This document shows, piece after piece, positions 63,031-64,000 of a stretch of DNA of 64,000 nt. A program made the translations under genes and the position numbers. The stretch lies in contig NC_135564.1 in NCBI RefSeq assembly GCF_964340395.1, positions 19,024,819 through 19,088,818 on the forward strand, read 5' to 3'. The notes under the pieces were generated by a model. The model saw nothing but the letters and a program-made list of their open reading frames with translations, did not search any database and was not told where the DNA came from. How positions within the stretch are numbered: the first letter of the stretch is position 1; each line of letters begins with the position of its first letter. This DNA comes from Glandiceps talaboti (taxonomy: Eukaryota; Hemichordata; Enteropneusta; Spengelidae).

Positions 63031-64000
63031 CTAGTCATTAGAATTCCCATAAAAAGTATTTGACACTGTTTACCATGGTGGTGTAAAATAAAATTTCATT
63101 TACCAGATGCTTAGATGAATGTGTTGTGGTTTTTCCTTATAACTAATGTCAGACACGATTGATATACATGAAAAAACAGGAAAAAACCCCGCCATTACGC
63201 AAAATATGACAACGGCGTGGTCCCTAAGTGCTTTAGATATGTTAAGCATCTGTATATGGGTTTTAGAGGACAGGCAACTCACTAAACACATGATCTTTTC
63301 TATCCCAAGGTCAACGTCATAGTAAAAATTCAAGGTCACCTTAATTTGCTACGTTTCTATCAACAAATCATCAAAGGTACATTATATTGTAATAACTGTT
63401 AGAGATAACGTTGTATGACTCAAAGAGGTCATAATATAGAGAATCATATAATCTTTCAGAAAGATCATAACAAAACATTTTGGAAGGTGCTTTGAAATTA
63501 CAAATCAAATTACTAGATCAACACAATGACAGTACCTCATCAACCTATTTGACATCTGGAACAATTCTGAAATATTGTAATGCTGTATATCTTGGTGTCT
63601 GGGAGAGACTTAATCAATTGTCTATATTGTATCGCTTTTGGGAGACGGGCTACACATTGTAATCTGCTATGTATTAAGCCAATGTCCAACCTGAGGTCAA
63701 GCGCTTCACGGAGGGGGAGGGGGAGTCAATCCAACAGTATTATGAAAATGTTTAGTGGCATATTACCTCTGAGGAAGAAATGTCAGTAATTTTCAACGTA
63801 GACGTTGAATCACAAAACACGATACCAACGACATGCTAAAAACCGACGCTTGCATCATTGAAACGTTAGAATATTGGTTTTAATCGAAAGTAATATATTG
63901 AAGAAAATACTGAGCACTCGCCATCTGTGAGTAACACAATTCGGCCCGACATCACTCTTCCGGAAGTTAAAATAATATCGCGTTAAATTAAAAAAACTTT
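63031..64000. other. No gene recognised
   Basis: AT-rich sequence without domains, RNA genes or clear repeats. Confidence 0.4.

Overview
This is animal nuclear DNA from a non-vertebrate. The window is AT-rich and full of microsatellites. It carries one spliced gene with canonical GT/AG introns and an animal-specific domain set (D8C, VWD, EGF), plus Penelope-like and several non-LTR retroelements, tRNA-derived SINE-like sequence and MITEs. The mix suits a marine invertebrate bilaterian, but I cannot resolve the phylum from the sequence.

Layout. 1-4.7 kb: decayed L1/Tx1-type retroelement copies with a (GAT)n tail and a nested minus-strand LINE end. 6.4-32.7 kb: a nest of mobile elements. A minus-strand Penelope-like element (PLE) copy (6.44-7.40 kb and 29.04-29.55 kb) is split by a plus-strand LINE (7.40-8.57 kb and 25.86-29.03 kb). 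That LINE is itself split by a 17.3-kb element with perfect 252-bp terminal inverted repeats and a 6-bp target duplication (8,570-25,858). A second PLE copy, in the plus orientation (29.55-31.76 kb), sits head to head with the first, and a fragment of a different PLE family follows (32.0-32.5 kb). Both PLE families carry a well-formed hammerhead ribozyme motif downstream of the GIY-YIG endonuclease stop codon.

33.07-56.61 kb, minus strand: a complete VWDE-like gene, rebuilt here as 20 coding exons (3,183 nt including stop, 1,060 residues, all junction phases agreeing). The product is a secreted-side D8C / VWD / EGF / Ig-like-fold protein anchored by one C-terminal transmembrane helix with a short cytoplasmic tail. 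The intron that divides its VWD domain holds a 97-bp satellite of about 27.5 direct copies preceded by inverted copies. Other introns hold a tRNA-type SINE, a TTAA-flanked MITE and pentanucleotide repeat fields. 57-64 kb is largely featureless upstream DNA with a degenerate minisatellite, a long perfect hairpin and one weak exon candidate.

The most interesting item is the 17.3-kb element. Its ends look like a Maverick/Polinton (AG start, 6-bp duplication, long perfect terminal repeats), yet nothing in it reads as a Polinton gene. It holds decayed LINE pieces, host dispersed repeats and two families of minute hairpin insertions with their own short target duplications.
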